Shown: positions 35,116 to 43,727 of the stretch, piece after piece
Position numbering within the stretch: the stretch's first letter is position 1
Layout: each line of letters begins with the position of its first letter
Notes under the pieces: model-generated
Databases searched by the model: none
What the model was told of the DNA's origin: nothing
What the model saw: only the letters and a program-made list of their open reading frames with translations
From: Algimonas porphyrae
Lineage (GTDB): Bacteria; Pseudomonadota; Alphaproteobacteria; Caulobacterales; Maricaulaceae
DNA: 64,000 bases
Direction: 5' to 3'
NCBI RefSeq assembly: GCF_041429795.1
Contig: NZ_CP163424.1
Span: forward strand, 2,358,001 to 2,422,000
Position numbers and translations under genes: made by a program

Positions 35116-36246
35116 ATGGCTGATGCTCTGCATATCGATACACGTCCTCTTTCGGCCCTTTCGGATCAGGACCGGCGCGACTGGATCGCCCTACGCGCCG
35201 CCAATCCCGACCTGGAGAGTCCCTACCATCATCCCGATTATCACGGGGCCGTCGACGCCCATCAGGGTGGGGTTCAAATCACGACGGCGCGTCAGAACGG
35301 ACAGCTCGTTGCGGTCCTGCCCTGGCAGGGCGGGCGGTTTGCCCGACCGTCCGGCGCGCCCCTGTCCGATTATCAGACCGTGATCGCCGGGACGGACACA
35401 CGGCTCGATATTACACGCCTGTTGCAGGGCCAGAAAGTCGGGGCATTTCACTATTCCGCCATGCCAACTGACCGGTCGGATCCGGCGGATTTGGCGATTG
35501 AAACCGCACGGATGGAAATCACTGGTGCAGACGCGTGGCGCGAAAGCCGGGATGGCAGCTATCGCCGTCATCTGAAGTCGACACGTCGCCGGACCCGAAA
35601 GTCCGAAGAGGAAGTCGGCCCGCGCCGTATCGTCACCCAGAGCCGTGACGTCGATGCCTATCAGTCGCTCATGCGCTGGAAGCGCGAGAAATTCGCTGAA
35701 ACCGGAAAATTCGACGTGCTGGCCAATCCGGGGACGTCAGGTCTGTTGCGGAGTCTATGGGAGGCGGGTCCTGCCGCGCCGCTGCGCGCCGATCTGCATG
35801 TGCTTTACTTCGGGGACCGCATGGCTGCCGCCGATCTGGGGCTGACCGACGGTTCCGTCTTTCATAGCTGGATCGTCGGTTACGACCCGGAACTGATGGC
35901 TTTCGCGCCCGGCATTCAGTTGCTCGAAGGATTGATCGACGCCTCCGATGCGCTGGGTTATTCCGTGATCGATCTGGGATCCGGGACCGACGGCTATAAG
36001 CGTCACTATGCCTCTCACCCGCGACACGTCACCTCCGGGGTCGTCACGGTTCCCTCCGCCGCGGGGTGGATGGCGGCCTTGTATGATCGCGCCGAACGCG
36101 ACCTGCGATCGCGAACGGGCGATGCGCTGGGAAAGGCTCGCCGTCGCTATAGCCAGATCGCCGCCTGCGAAACGGAGTTGGCAGGCCGGACACGGGCCAT
36201 GACGCATGCCTTTGGCCAACATTTCCGCAGCAGCCGGTCTGCCTGA
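35116..36246 (+). CDS. CelD/BcsL-type GNAT acetyltransferase
   Basis: A 376-residue protein of the acetyltransferase-6 group, named for cellulose synthesis CelD. The C-terminal half holds a GNAT-like fold: LHVLYFGDRMAAADLGLTDGSVFHSWIVGYDPELMAFAPGIQLLEGLIDASDALGY near residues 232-288, then IDLGSGTDGYKRHYASHP. The N-terminal half, SPYHHPDYHGAVDAHQGG, is the paired pseudo-GNAT domain. Cytoplasmic. Often linked to exopolysaccharide acylation; no polysaccharide genes are adjacent, so the substrate is unknown. A 12-bp tandem repeat TCTGCCTGATTG overlaps its stop codon. Confidence 0.83.
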   Translation: MADALHIDTRPLSALSDQDRRDWIALRAANPDLESPYHHPDYHGAVDAHQGGVQITTARQNGQLVAVLPWQGGRFARPSGAPLSDYQTVIAGTDTRLDITRLLQGQKVGAFHYSAMPTDRSDPADLAIETARMEITGADAWRESRDGSYRRHLKSTRRRTRKSEEEVGPRRIVTQSRDVDAYQSLMRWKREKFAETGKFDVLANPGTSGLLRSLWEAGPAAPLRADLHVLYFGDRMAAADLGLTDGSVFHSWIVGYDPELMAFAPGIQLLEGLIDASDALGYSVIDLGSGTDGYKRHYASHPRHVTSGVVTVPSAAGWMAALYDRAERDLRSRTGDALGKARRRYSQIAACETELAGRTRAMTHAFGQHFRSSRSA

Positions 36247-36264
36247 TTGTCTGCCTGATTGGCA

Positions 36265-36280
36265 GCCCGCCGTGGCGGGC
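36265..36280. terminator. GC hairpin after the CelD-type gene
   Basis: GCCCGC-cgtg-GCGGGC hairpin 19 bases after the stop, without a T-run; at best a weak or factor-dependent terminator. Confidence 0.3.
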
Positions 36281-36392
36281 ACCCACCGCCCTCAAAGATG
36301 AATGCCCGCCTGCAAGCATCGGCGTTTGCGACCTGTCGGGCCTTCCGCTATTGAGTCATTGATAAATAAGACAATCGATAAAGGGGCCGCCT

Positions 36393-37886
36393 GTGGTTCG
36401 CATCAATCCGGACATGCCATCGTCACAGTCTGACGCACTGACGGAAGCTGACCTCGAGACCGCACTGCAGCTGCAAAAGGATGCCTTCAAGCGCGAACCC
36501 TATCCCGCCTGGTCCGTGCGCAAGGCCCGACTGGAAACCCTCAGAGATGTCCTGTACGCTCATGAGGACGAGCTGAAAGCGGCGATCCGCGACGATTTCG
36601 GTCATCGGTCTTTCAACGAAACCCTGTTCGCCGATTTAATTCCGACCTATAATGAGATCGCCTATATGCTGAAGCATGGCGAAAAGTGGATGCGTCGCCG
36701 GAAAAAATCGGTCGAAATCACCCAGATGGGCGCGTCCGCTGAAATCATTCCGCAACCGCTCGGCGTAATCGGGATCATATCGCCCTGGAATTATCCGATC
36801 AACCTGACCGCACCGCCCATGGCAGCCGCCTTTACGGCCGGTAACAGCGTCATGGTCAAACTGAGCGAATATACGCCGCGCTACGCGGAACTGTTCAAAC
36901 GCATGATGGGTGAGGTCTACGATCCTGAGATTGTATTCGTAGCGACCGGCGGCGCTGATGTTGCAAAAGCCTTTTCCAGCCTCACCTTCGACCATCTGCT
37001 ATTTACGGGATCGACCAGCGTCGGGCGGCATGTCGCGCGCGCCGCCGGCGAGAACCTCGTGCCAGTGACGCTGGAACTGGGCGGAAAATCGCCCGTGCTG
37101 ATTTCGGATGATGCCGATATGGATATGACCGTGGCGAGTATTGCCACGGGGAAGACCTTGAATGCGGGGCAGACCTGTATCGCGCCGGACTATGTGCTGA
37201 TGCCGCAGTCCAGGATCGATGCCTTTTCCGCAGCCCTAATCCAGCAGACGGAAACCATGTTCCCGAAATTTGCCGGCAATGCGGATTATAGCTCGATCAT
37301 TGCGGACTCCCATTATGCGCGCCTGCAGGACCTGCTGGACGATGCGGAAAGCAAGGGCGCCACCGTGCGCGTTGCCGGTAGCGACGACAAGCAACAACTC
37401 GCCAAGGAACGCCGTATTCCACTCACCGTCGTCACCAATACGACGCCGGACATGAAAATCAGGCAGGAAGAGATTTTCGGCCCGCTGTTACCGATCGTCG
37501 CCTCAGAGACGACGGATGACCAGATCGCCTTTGTAAAGGATCACCCGCGCCCGCTGGCGCTCTATCATTTCAGCAAGGACAAGGCGACGCAGGACCGCGT
37601 GTTGCTGGAAACACATGCGGGCGGTGTCGCGACGAATGAGACGATGTGGCATTTCGTGCAGAGCGAACTGCCCTTTGGCGGGATCGGGCCGTCCGGCATC
37701 GGTCGCTACCATGGCGAATATGGTTTCGATGCCTTCAGCCACATGAAGGGTGTGTTTCATCAGTCCACAGGCGGCATACGGCACATGATCAAGAAGAAAC
37801 TGCTGGCCGGATTGGCGCCGCCCTATGGCGAGAAGGCGAATAAGCTGGCCACCATGGCGCGCAAACAGGCTGGCGTGAAAGAGTGA
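36393..37886 (+). CDS. Coniferyl aldehyde dehydrogenase-like aldehyde dehydrogenase
   Basis: A 497-residue NAD(P)-dependent aldehyde dehydrogenase. The nucleotide motif is SPWNYPIN near residue 130, FTGSTSVGR near residue 207, the general-base Glu is in LELGGKSP near residue 228 and the catalytic Cys in [12 protein letters not shown] near residue 267. The C-terminal membrane-anchor-like tail [18 protein letters not shown] is typical of CalB/long-chain types. GTG start after GGGG. Its stop overlaps the GTG of the GMC oxidoreductase gene, so alcohol-to-aldehyde-to-acid conversion is coupled. Two GATAAA boxes (36359, 36375) lie in the promoter. Confidence 0.9.
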   Translation: MVRINPDMPSSQSDALTEADLETALQLQKDAFKREPYPAWSVRKARLETLRDVLYAHEDELKAAIRDDFGHRSFNETLFADLIPTYNEIAYMLKHGEKWMRRRKKSVEITQMGASAEIIPQPLGVIGIISPWNYPINLTAPPMAAAFTAGNSVMVKLSEYTPRYAELFKRMMGEVYDPEIVFVATGGADVAKAFSSLTFDHLLFTGSTSVGRHVARAAGENLVPVTLELGGKSPVLISDDADMDMTVASIATGKTLNAGQTCIAPDYVLMPQSRIDAFSAALIQQTETMFPKFAGNADYSSIIADSHYARLQDLLDDAESKGATVRVAGSDDKQQLAKERRIPLTVVTNTTPDMKIRQEEIFGPLLPIVASETTDDQIAFVKDHPRPLALYHFSKDKATQDRVLLETHAGGVATNETMWHFVQSELPFGGIGPSGIGRYHGEYGFDAFSHMKGVFHQSTGGIRHMIKKKLLAGLAPPYGEKANKLATMARKQAGVKE

Positions 37887-39535
37887 CGTCCCGGCGCTAC
37901 GACTACATCATCGTCGGGGCGGGCAGTGCGGGCGCCACCATCGCCAATCGCCTGAGCGCTGATCCGGACGTGTCGGTCCTGCTGCTGGAAGCAGGCGGAT
38001 CGCACGAACATTGGACGGTGCGTATCCCGGGCGGCATGGTCATGAACATTGTGATGAAGGCCCGCAACTGGGACTTTGAAACGGTTCCGCAAAAGGCCCT
38101 GAATGACCGGCAGGGTTTTCAACCGCGCGGCAAGATGCTGGGCGGCAGTTCAGGCGCCAACGCCATGATCTATATTCGGGGCGCGCAATATGATTACGAC
38201 AACTGGGCCGCGATGGGCGCGGACGGCTGGGCCTATGACGATGTGCTGCCCTATTTCAGGAAATCCGAACATCGTGAAGCCGGGGCGGATACCTATCATG
38301 GGCAGGGCGGTGAACTGAACGTCGCACCGATCCGCACGCCATCGGAGATCAATGACGTTTTCCTGGAAGCGGGACGATCACTGCAGTGGCCGATGAATAA
38401 TGACTTTAACGGCGAAACCCAGGAAGGCCTCGGCTTTTACGAAGTCACACAGAAAGACGGCGAACGCTGGAGCACGGCTCGCGCCTTTCTCGATCCTGTC
38501 ATGGACCGCCCCAACCTGACCGTGGTTCAGCACGCCCTGACGGAAAAAGTCCTGACCGACAACGGACGCGCCACGGGCGTGAGGTACCGGATCACCAAGG
38601 GCCGCAAGGGAACGGTCGACGCCCTTTGCGACCGTGAAGTCATTCTCTCGGCCGGCGCCTTTGGCAGCCCACAAATTCTGCTTCTGTCGGGCATCGGCGC
38701 GAAGAAACATCTCGAGCCCCACGGCATCGATCAGGTGGCTGACGTGGCCGGGGTCGGCGAAAATCTGCAGGACCATATCGACGTCACGCTCTGTTTCAAA
38801 TCGCGCATGAAGGATCTGTTGGGCCTCTCACTGCCCGGCATGGTGCGGATGGTCGGCGAAATGTGGAAGTACCGCACCCGGCGCGAGGGCATGTTCACGA
38901 CCAACTATGCGGAATCGGGCGGATTTCTCTATACGGACCGGTCCGAACCTGCCCCCGACATACAGCTGCACATGGTCCGGGCCATCGTCGACGACCATGG
39001 GCGCAAAATGCATCTCGGTCACGGCTATAGCTGCCATGTCTGTGTCCTGCGGCCGAAAAGTCGCGGCTCGGTCACGCTGGCCAGCGCAGATGCGGCGGAT
39101 GCCCCACTGATCGACCCGGCGTTTCTCGATGATGAGCGCGATCTCGATACGCTGCTCCGGGGCGTGAAAATGCTGCAACGCATTCTGCGCGCGCCTGCCT
39201 TCGATAAGGCCAATCTGAAATCGCTCTATGCCGCCGATAGCGACGATGACGACGAATTGATCGCCGATATTCGCGAGCGCGCCGATACGGTCTACCATCC
39301 GGTCGGTACCTGCAAGATGGGCGACACGGCCACTGATCCGATGGCTGTCGTGGACCCGCGCTTGCGCGTTCGCGGTCTGACGGGCCTGCGTGTCGCCGAT
39401 GCGTCGATCATGCCGCAAATCGTCTCGGGCAACACCAACGCCCCGGCGATCATGATCGGCGAGAAAGCCGCCGACATGATCCGCGAAGACTGGGCGTCCC
39501 AGACCCAAGACAGGAAGGCCGATGCCTCGGCATAG
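37883..39535 (+). CDS. GMC-family FAD oxidoreductase (alcohol/choline dehydrogenase type)
   Basis: A 550-residue flavoprotein. The N-terminal FAD motif is [15 protein letters not shown] near residue 12 with VLLLEAGG, the GMC signature 1 region is [18 protein letters not shown] near residue 87, signature 2 is [15 protein letters not shown] near residue 257, and the C-terminal active site is [10 protein letters not shown] near residue 472 and ...[17 protein letters not shown]. No signal peptide, so it is cytoplasmic or membrane-associated like AlkJ. It oxidises primary alcohols, feeding the aldehyde dehydrogenase encoded just upstream; the natural alcohol is unknown. Confidence 0.9.
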   Translation: MTSRRYDYIIVGAGSAGATIANRLSADPDVSVLLLEAGGSHEHWTVRIPGGMVMNIVMKARNWDFETVPQKALNDRQGFQPRGKMLGGSSGANAMIYIRGAQYDYDNWAAMGADGWAYDDVLPYFRKSEHREAGADTYHGQGGELNVAPIRTPSEINDVFLEAGRSLQWPMNNDFNGETQEGLGFYEVTQKDGERWSTARAFLDPVMDRPNLTVVQHALTEKVLTDNGRATGVRYRITKGRKGTVDALCDREVILSAGAFGSPQILLLSGIGAKKHLEPHGIDQVADVAGVGENLQDHIDVTLCFKSRMKDLLGLSLPGMVRMVGEMWKYRTRREGMFTTNYAESGGFLYTDRSEPAPDIQLHMVRAIVDDHGRKMHLGHGYSCHVCVLRPKSRGSVTLASADAADAPLIDPAFLDDERDLDTLLRGVKMLQRILRAPAFDKANLKSLYAADSDDDDELIADIRERADTVYHPVGTCKMGDTATDPMAVVDPRLRVRGLTGLRVADASIMPQIVSGNTNAPAIMIGEKAADMIREDWASQTQDRKADASA

Positions 39536-39541
39536 TCGCCG

Positions 39542-40930
39542 CTAGAAGGGCGATGGGCCCAGATTGAGGTAGCCGTACCAGAGGATCAGCAGGATCAGCC
39601 GCGCAGCAACAGGACCGCGCGTGACATGACCGAGACCGACGGCGATCAGCGGTAGACCGACACCGATCGCCGCGACATCCCGCCATTCCCCCACTGGCAG
39701 TGAGATCATGGACGGGATCAGCAGGATCAGACAGGCCGCACAGGCCACGACAAGCCTGTCAATGAACTGACGGGTCAGCGGAACGGGCATGGTGCCAAGC
39801 CATTGCTCGACCGACTGTGGACGCCAGCGCGCGCCATAACGCGTCAGTGGGAAAATCAGGATCAGAGCCAGGGCCGGCCCGACCATGCCGCGTAATGGGA
39901 AGACGAGACCAGCTAGTGCGACAGCCGCGATAACAGGCAACAGCAGCTTCGGTCGGAAAATGTCTTCGGCATAAACCCGAATGCGCGACACGAGGCCCAT
40001 TGCGGTCGCGGCCACTGGGGCAACCGGGTCCGTGGCGAACGTCGCCGGACCGGACCGGACAGGCTGTTTGCGGCGCGAGACTTTCATCTTGCCGGGCTTG
40101 AACAGCCATCCTGCAGACCAGGCCAGAAACGCAGACGCCGCAAACCAGAATAGTCGCGACCCTAGAAAAGCCGGGTTGGAAACACCGGCCATCGCATCGA
40201 AATCCATCAGACGATCCATGTCCGGCGCACCGCCAATATACATCTCTCTGACGGGTTCGGATGTTCCGTCCAGCATTGGCGAGGCGAAGCCGAATATATC
40301 GACAAAGGGCGATGCGCCGCTACCATCCATGAAGAACATGGCGGAAAAGCTCAGTGCCGCCATCCAGAAGACGACGAACAGCACATCACCCCAGGCCCGA
40401 CGGAGCCATGGCCGCATGGCAAAAAATGTCCTGATGGCCGCGATTGTCGCCAACGTCGGTCCCGCGATCAGAAACGCCGCGATCAAGGTTTCGAACGGCG
40501 CAACGTCTGACAGAGGCAGGCGGAAAAAGGACAGGAAGACGCCCGAGAGCGCCAGAATGAACAACAGGATCCAGAGCGCCGCCGTATCGCCGATCCACTG
40601 TCCCAGCGAGAGTGCAGAGCGCGACCGCGGCACCACATCCGTCACCTGACGCGGCTGTTTGCGGGTCGGCCCTGCTTTCAGAAAGATGTAGACCAGCGGG
40701 GTCAGCATGACCGCCGTGATGACGCCGAGCTGCAAGCCAATGACCGACGCCGTCGGTCGCAGGATCGCATCATTCACTGCCAGCAGCGAATAGCCGGCCC
40801 CGGGTTCGGGCACGAGATAGCGAGCCGCAATCGGTCCGGCGATGGCGAGTAACCAGATGGCAGGCGACCGCAGATGGCGGGTGAGCTGCTGCCGGGCATG
40901 CAGCGCAACATGACTGACATAGTCGCTCAT
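39542..40930 (-). CDS. ABC transporter permease (exporter type)
   Basis: A 462-residue integral membrane protein with about ten hydrophobic segments. The ATG at 40930 overlaps the stop of the ATPase gene (ATGA). The frame is open for 150 codons further but only in the shadow of that gene. The sequence has the composition of ABC-2-type permeases (first helices near residues 25-45 and 65-95, then a mid-length loop carrying DFDAMAGVSNPAFLGSR). Residues 275-300 form a cytoplasmic basic loop. The substrate is unknown; neighbours give no clue. Convergent with the GMC gene. Confidence 0.75.
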   Translation of the reverse strand: MSDYVSHVALHARQQLTRHLRSPAIWLLAIAGPIAARYLVPEPGAGYSLLAVNDAILRPTASVIGLQLGVITAVMLTPLVYIFLKAGPTRKQPRQVTDVVPRSRSALSLGQWIGDTAALWILLFILALSGVFLSFFRLPLSDVAPFETLIAAFLIAGPTLATIAAIRTFFAMRPWLRRAWGDVLFVVFWMAALSFSAMFFMDGSGASPFVDIFGFASPMLDGTSEPVREMYIGGAPDMDRLMDFDAMAGVSNPAFLGSRLFWFAASAFLAWSAGWLFKPGKMKVSRRKQPVRSGPATFATDPVAPVAATAMGLVSRIRVYAEDIFRPKLLLPVIAAVALAGLVFPLRGMVGPALALILIFPLTRYGARWRPQSVEQWLGTMPVPLTRQFIDRLVVACAACLILLIPSMISLPVGEWRDVAAIGVGLPLIAVGLGHVTRGPVAARLILLILWYGYLNLGPSPF

Positions 40931-41553
40931 GCGGCGATCGGCTGGATATCGAAAATATCGAATGTCCGGCCAGCCAGACTGTCCTGCAGATGCGTCGTCA
41001 TCAACACGACGGCCCGGACCGCCGTCTCGAATATCAGATCGTTCACATGACCGCCCGTAACCGTGTCGAGTTCCGCTGTCGGTTCGTCCAGAATGAGGAT
41101 CTGCGGATCCCCGAGAAAGGCCTGCGCCAGACCCAGTCTGCGGCGCATGCCACCCGAATAGGTCGCAATCCGGCCAGACGCATCGCGCGCCAGCCCTAGC
41201 CTGTCGAGCAAGGTGTTGGCTTGCGCTTTGGCAGCGCCGAGCGGAAGACCCTTGAGCGCGGCCACATGCAACATGAAATCTAGCCCCGACAGATCGTCGG
41301 GAAAATCGATCCGTTGCGGGGCATAACCCAGCGCCGCGCGGAACCGCTTCACACGGGACTTTACAGGATCCCCCTGCCACAGGCGCTGTCCGGATGATGG
41401 CTTTTCGACCGTCGCGCAGAGCCTGAGAAGGGTCGACTTGCCAGCTCCGCTGGGCCCCGTAATCACCGTGACACCCTGACCGAACTGCCGGGAGACCCCC
41501 TGCAATACGGGTTTCTTGCCATAGGTCTGGCCGATATCGATCAGTTCCAGCAT
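40927..41553 (-). CDS. ABC transporter ATP-binding protein
   Basis: A 208-residue ATPase of the export/CcmA-like type. Walker A is GPSGAGKST near residue 34, the Q-loop is in LGYAPQR near residue 76, the signature is YSGGMRRRLG near residue 127, Walker B is ILILDEPTAELD near residue 148 and the switch His is in MTTHLQDS near residue 184. The ATG at 41553 gives the normal LELIDIGQTYG opening; AGGAG is 12 bases upstream. Forms one transporter with the overlapping permease gene. No binding protein is present, which fits an exporter. Confidence 0.9.
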   Translation of the reverse strand: MLELIDIGQTYGKKPVLQGVSRQFGQGVTVITGPSGAGKSTLLRLCATVEKPSSGQRLWQGDPVKSRVKRFRAALGYAPQRIDFPDDLSGLDFMLHVAALKGLPLGAAKAQANTLLDRLGLARDASGRIATYSGGMRRRLGLAQAFLGDPQILILDEPTAELDTVTGGHVNDLIFETAVRAVVLMTTHLQDSLAGRTFDIFDIQPIAA

Positions 41554-41782
41554 AATATCATCCCGTCTCCTGCCATGACCCTGCCTCAAAGCCAGAAGAC
41601 AGGCAAACGCATTCCATCCACGTCCCTCTTTACAGCGCTGAACTTCCCGGCCACCCTGTGCCTATGTCCAGAGACAGGATCGAACTGGCGGAACATGTGC
41701 TGCGGTGCTGGCTGACGGGTCACGCCTGATCCGGCGTGTCAGCCGATACTCGCCGATCAATCGAACCCACAGGACACAGACA

Positions 41783-42544
41783 ATGGACAGACCTACTTAC
41801 CAGAGCATGATGCGCGGCAATGGCCAGCTCGACTATGAAATCTACCTGAATACGGAACAGCTGCTGGCGTGCCAGAAGGAACCGGACGCGCTCTGCAATC
41901 CGGACGAGCTGCAGTTCATGATCGTTCACCAGATCGAAGAGCTGTGGATGAAGCTCATGGCGAACACGCTCCTCGATATTGATGATGAAATGCGCGCCCG
42001 CAATACGTTCAAGGCTCTGACGCTCTTCCGGCGCGTTCATATCTGTCAGGAGATGATGTCCCAGCAGCTCAGCCTGCTCGAAACCATGTCACCCAAGGAT
42101 TATCAGGAAATCCGACTGCTTCTCGGCAATGGCAGCGGCCAGGAAAGCCCCGGCTTTCGCGTGCTGCTGAAAATGCCGAAAGAGCTCTGGGCCACCTATG
42201 TCGATGTCTATCTGGACGGCGGGAAACGGTCTGTCGAACATGTTTACGATAGCGGATATACGCATGACGACGCCTATATGATCGCAGAAGCGCTGGCCGA
42301 ATTCGACGAACTATTTCAGAAGTTCCGCCACACGCATATGCAGCTCATCTACCGCTCCATCGGTGTCGCCGCCAATTCGCTCAAGGGTCGCCCCGTCGAA
42401 ATCTTGCGGGAAGGCATGAAACAGAAGATGTTCCCGGAACTCTGGCAGGTCCGCGCCGAGATGACGGATCGCTGGGGCGGGACTTACGGCCATAAGCGTG
42501 ACAAGCTGTCCCCGTCTGAGACCGACGATTCTGATCATGCGTGA
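41783..42544 (+). CDS. Divergent tryptophan 2,3-dioxygenase family protein
   Basis: A 253-residue heme-dependent dioxygenase family member. The distal-side region DELQFMIVHQIEELWMKL (His near residue 49) is canonical, as are LLETMSPKDY and the FRH proximal-ligand region near residue 178. But the substrate loop usually reading GTGGS after the proximal His is replaced by GVAANSLKGRP, and the GFQSxQFR segment reads GQESPGFR. It is also shorter than typical bacterial TDOs (about 290 residues). Trp or another indole remains the likeliest substrate. It overlaps the kynureninase-like gene by 8 bp. Confidence 0.8.
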   Translation: MDRPTYQSMMRGNGQLDYEIYLNTEQLLACQKEPDALCNPDELQFMIVHQIEELWMKLMANTLLDIDDEMRARNTFKALTLFRRVHICQEMMSQQLSLLETMSPKDYQEIRLLLGNGSGQESPGFRVLLKMPKELWATYVDVYLDGGKRSVEHVYDSGYTHDDAYMIAEALAEFDELFQKFRHTHMQLIYRSIGVAANSLKGRPVEILREGMKQKMFPELWQVRAEMTDRWGGTYGHKRDKLSPSETDDSDHA

Positions 42545-43640
42545 GCGGTTTTTCGTTCCGGACACATACTTCATGTCGCACAGCGTCGGATGTCTGCCGC
42601 GTCTGACCGAAGCCCGCATTGAACAGGACTATCTGACACCGTGGCGGATCGGCACCAACTGGTCGGATTGGATGACTATTCTGGACCGGTTTCGCGCCCA
42701 TATCGGTGAACGGCTGGGCGTCGACGCGGCGACAATCTGTCCGCAGACCAATATATCCAGCGCCCTGACGAAAATTCTTCACAGCCTGTCCGATGAGGTT
42801 CGACGCAAAGACCCTTCCCGCAAAGTCATCCTGCTGACGCGGCAGGATTTTCCAACGATCGGCTTTGTCGTCGCCCAGGCTGAACGCGCCGGATATGAGA
42901 TGCGGTTTATCGACGGCGACGTGACCAATCCGGCGGTCTGGGCCGACAGCATCACGGATGATGTCGCGTTCGTGCATGTGACGCACGCGCTTTCCAACAG
43001 TTCCCATGTGCTGCCCGTCCAGGCCATCTGCGACAGGGCCAGACAGGCAGGAGCGCTATCCATTGTCGATGTCGCGCAGTCGGTGATCGCCGTTCCGACC
43101 CCGGTCAATGACTGGCAGGCCGACTTCGTGACCGGCACTAGCGTCAAATTTCTGTGCGGGGGTCCGGGGGCATGCTTCCTCTATGTCGCCCCGGAGCGAC
43201 TAGCCGACTGCCGGCCCGTCGATGTTGGCTGGTTCAGTCACGACAATCCCTTCGAAATGGATATTACCCGCTTCCGCTATGCCGACAACGCGATGCGGTT
43301 CTTTGGCGGCACACCCTCGCCTGCCCCCTTCATCTGCGCCAATGCGGCGCTGAGCCTGTGGGCATCGCTCGATCTGCAAGCGATCCATGCCCGCATCCAG
43401 GACCATCTGGACAGGCTATCCGCCTCGGTCCCGGACGACGAGCTCGTCTCACCCAAGGACCGCAACCAGCGCGGCGCGACCTGTGTCGTGAACCCGCATG
43501 ACCGGGACGCACTGTCGGCGCGTCTGGATGCGGCGAGTATCCGCTATGATGTGAGGGATAGCGGCTTCCGCTTTTCCGTACATGGCTACACCTCAGACGC
43601 GGACATATCGCGCCTGACCGAATGTCTGCGCGACCTCTAA
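42537..43640 (+). CDS. Kynureninase-like PLP enzyme (class V aminotransferase fold)
   Basis: A 367-residue PLP enzyme. The Schiff-base Lys is in GTSVKFLCGGPGACFLYV near residue 205, matching the kynureninase pattern around Y-K-x-x-x-G-G-P-G. The cofactor Asp is in SIVDVAQS near residue 180, and FVHVTHALSNSSHVLPV near residue 144 resembles the THALYKSG region. It is about 50 residues shorter than standard kynureninases. The ATG lies inside the dioxygenase gene (8-bp overlap), so the pair is co-translated. Expected reaction is hydrolysis of kynurenine or a derivative to anthranilate and alanine. Kynurenine formamidase is not in the window. Confidence 0.78.
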   Translation: MRERFFVPDTYFMSHSVGCLPRLTEARIEQDYLTPWRIGTNWSDWMTILDRFRAHIGERLGVDAATICPQTNISSALTKILHSLSDEVRRKDPSRKVILLTRQDFPTIGFVVAQAERAGYEMRFIDGDVTNPAVWADSITDDVAFVHVTHALSNSSHVLPVQAICDRARQAGALSIVDVAQSVIAVPTPVNDWQADFVTGTSVKFLCGGPGACFLYVAPERLADCRPVDVGWFSHDNPFEMDITRFRYADNAMRFFGGTPSPAPFICANAALSLWASLDLQAIHARIQDHLDRLSASVPDDELVSPKDRNQRGATCVVNPHDRDALSARLDAASIRYDVRDSGFRFSVHGYTSDADISRLTECLRDL

Positions 43641-43675
43641 GCAGCCCGTCAGCAAGACATGGTTCACCAGACAAG

Positions 43676-43702
43676 AAAAAGGCGAGGACCGAAATCCTCG
43701 CC
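43676..43702 (-). terminator. Rho-independent terminator of the M13 peptidase gene
   Basis: Perfect 8-bp stem GGCGAGGA / TCCTCGCC with a 6-nt loop, followed on the minus strand by TTTTTC, 25 bases after the M13 stop codon. Confidence 0.85.
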
Positions 43703-43727
43703 TCGTTCAGTCTGGCTTTCGACCTGA

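Noticed and set aside
39542-41380. Longer start for the ABC permease giving 612 residues
   Set aside because: The extra 150 codons lie wholly inside the ATPase gene and lack membrane-type sequence; the overlapping ATGA start at 40930 is better.
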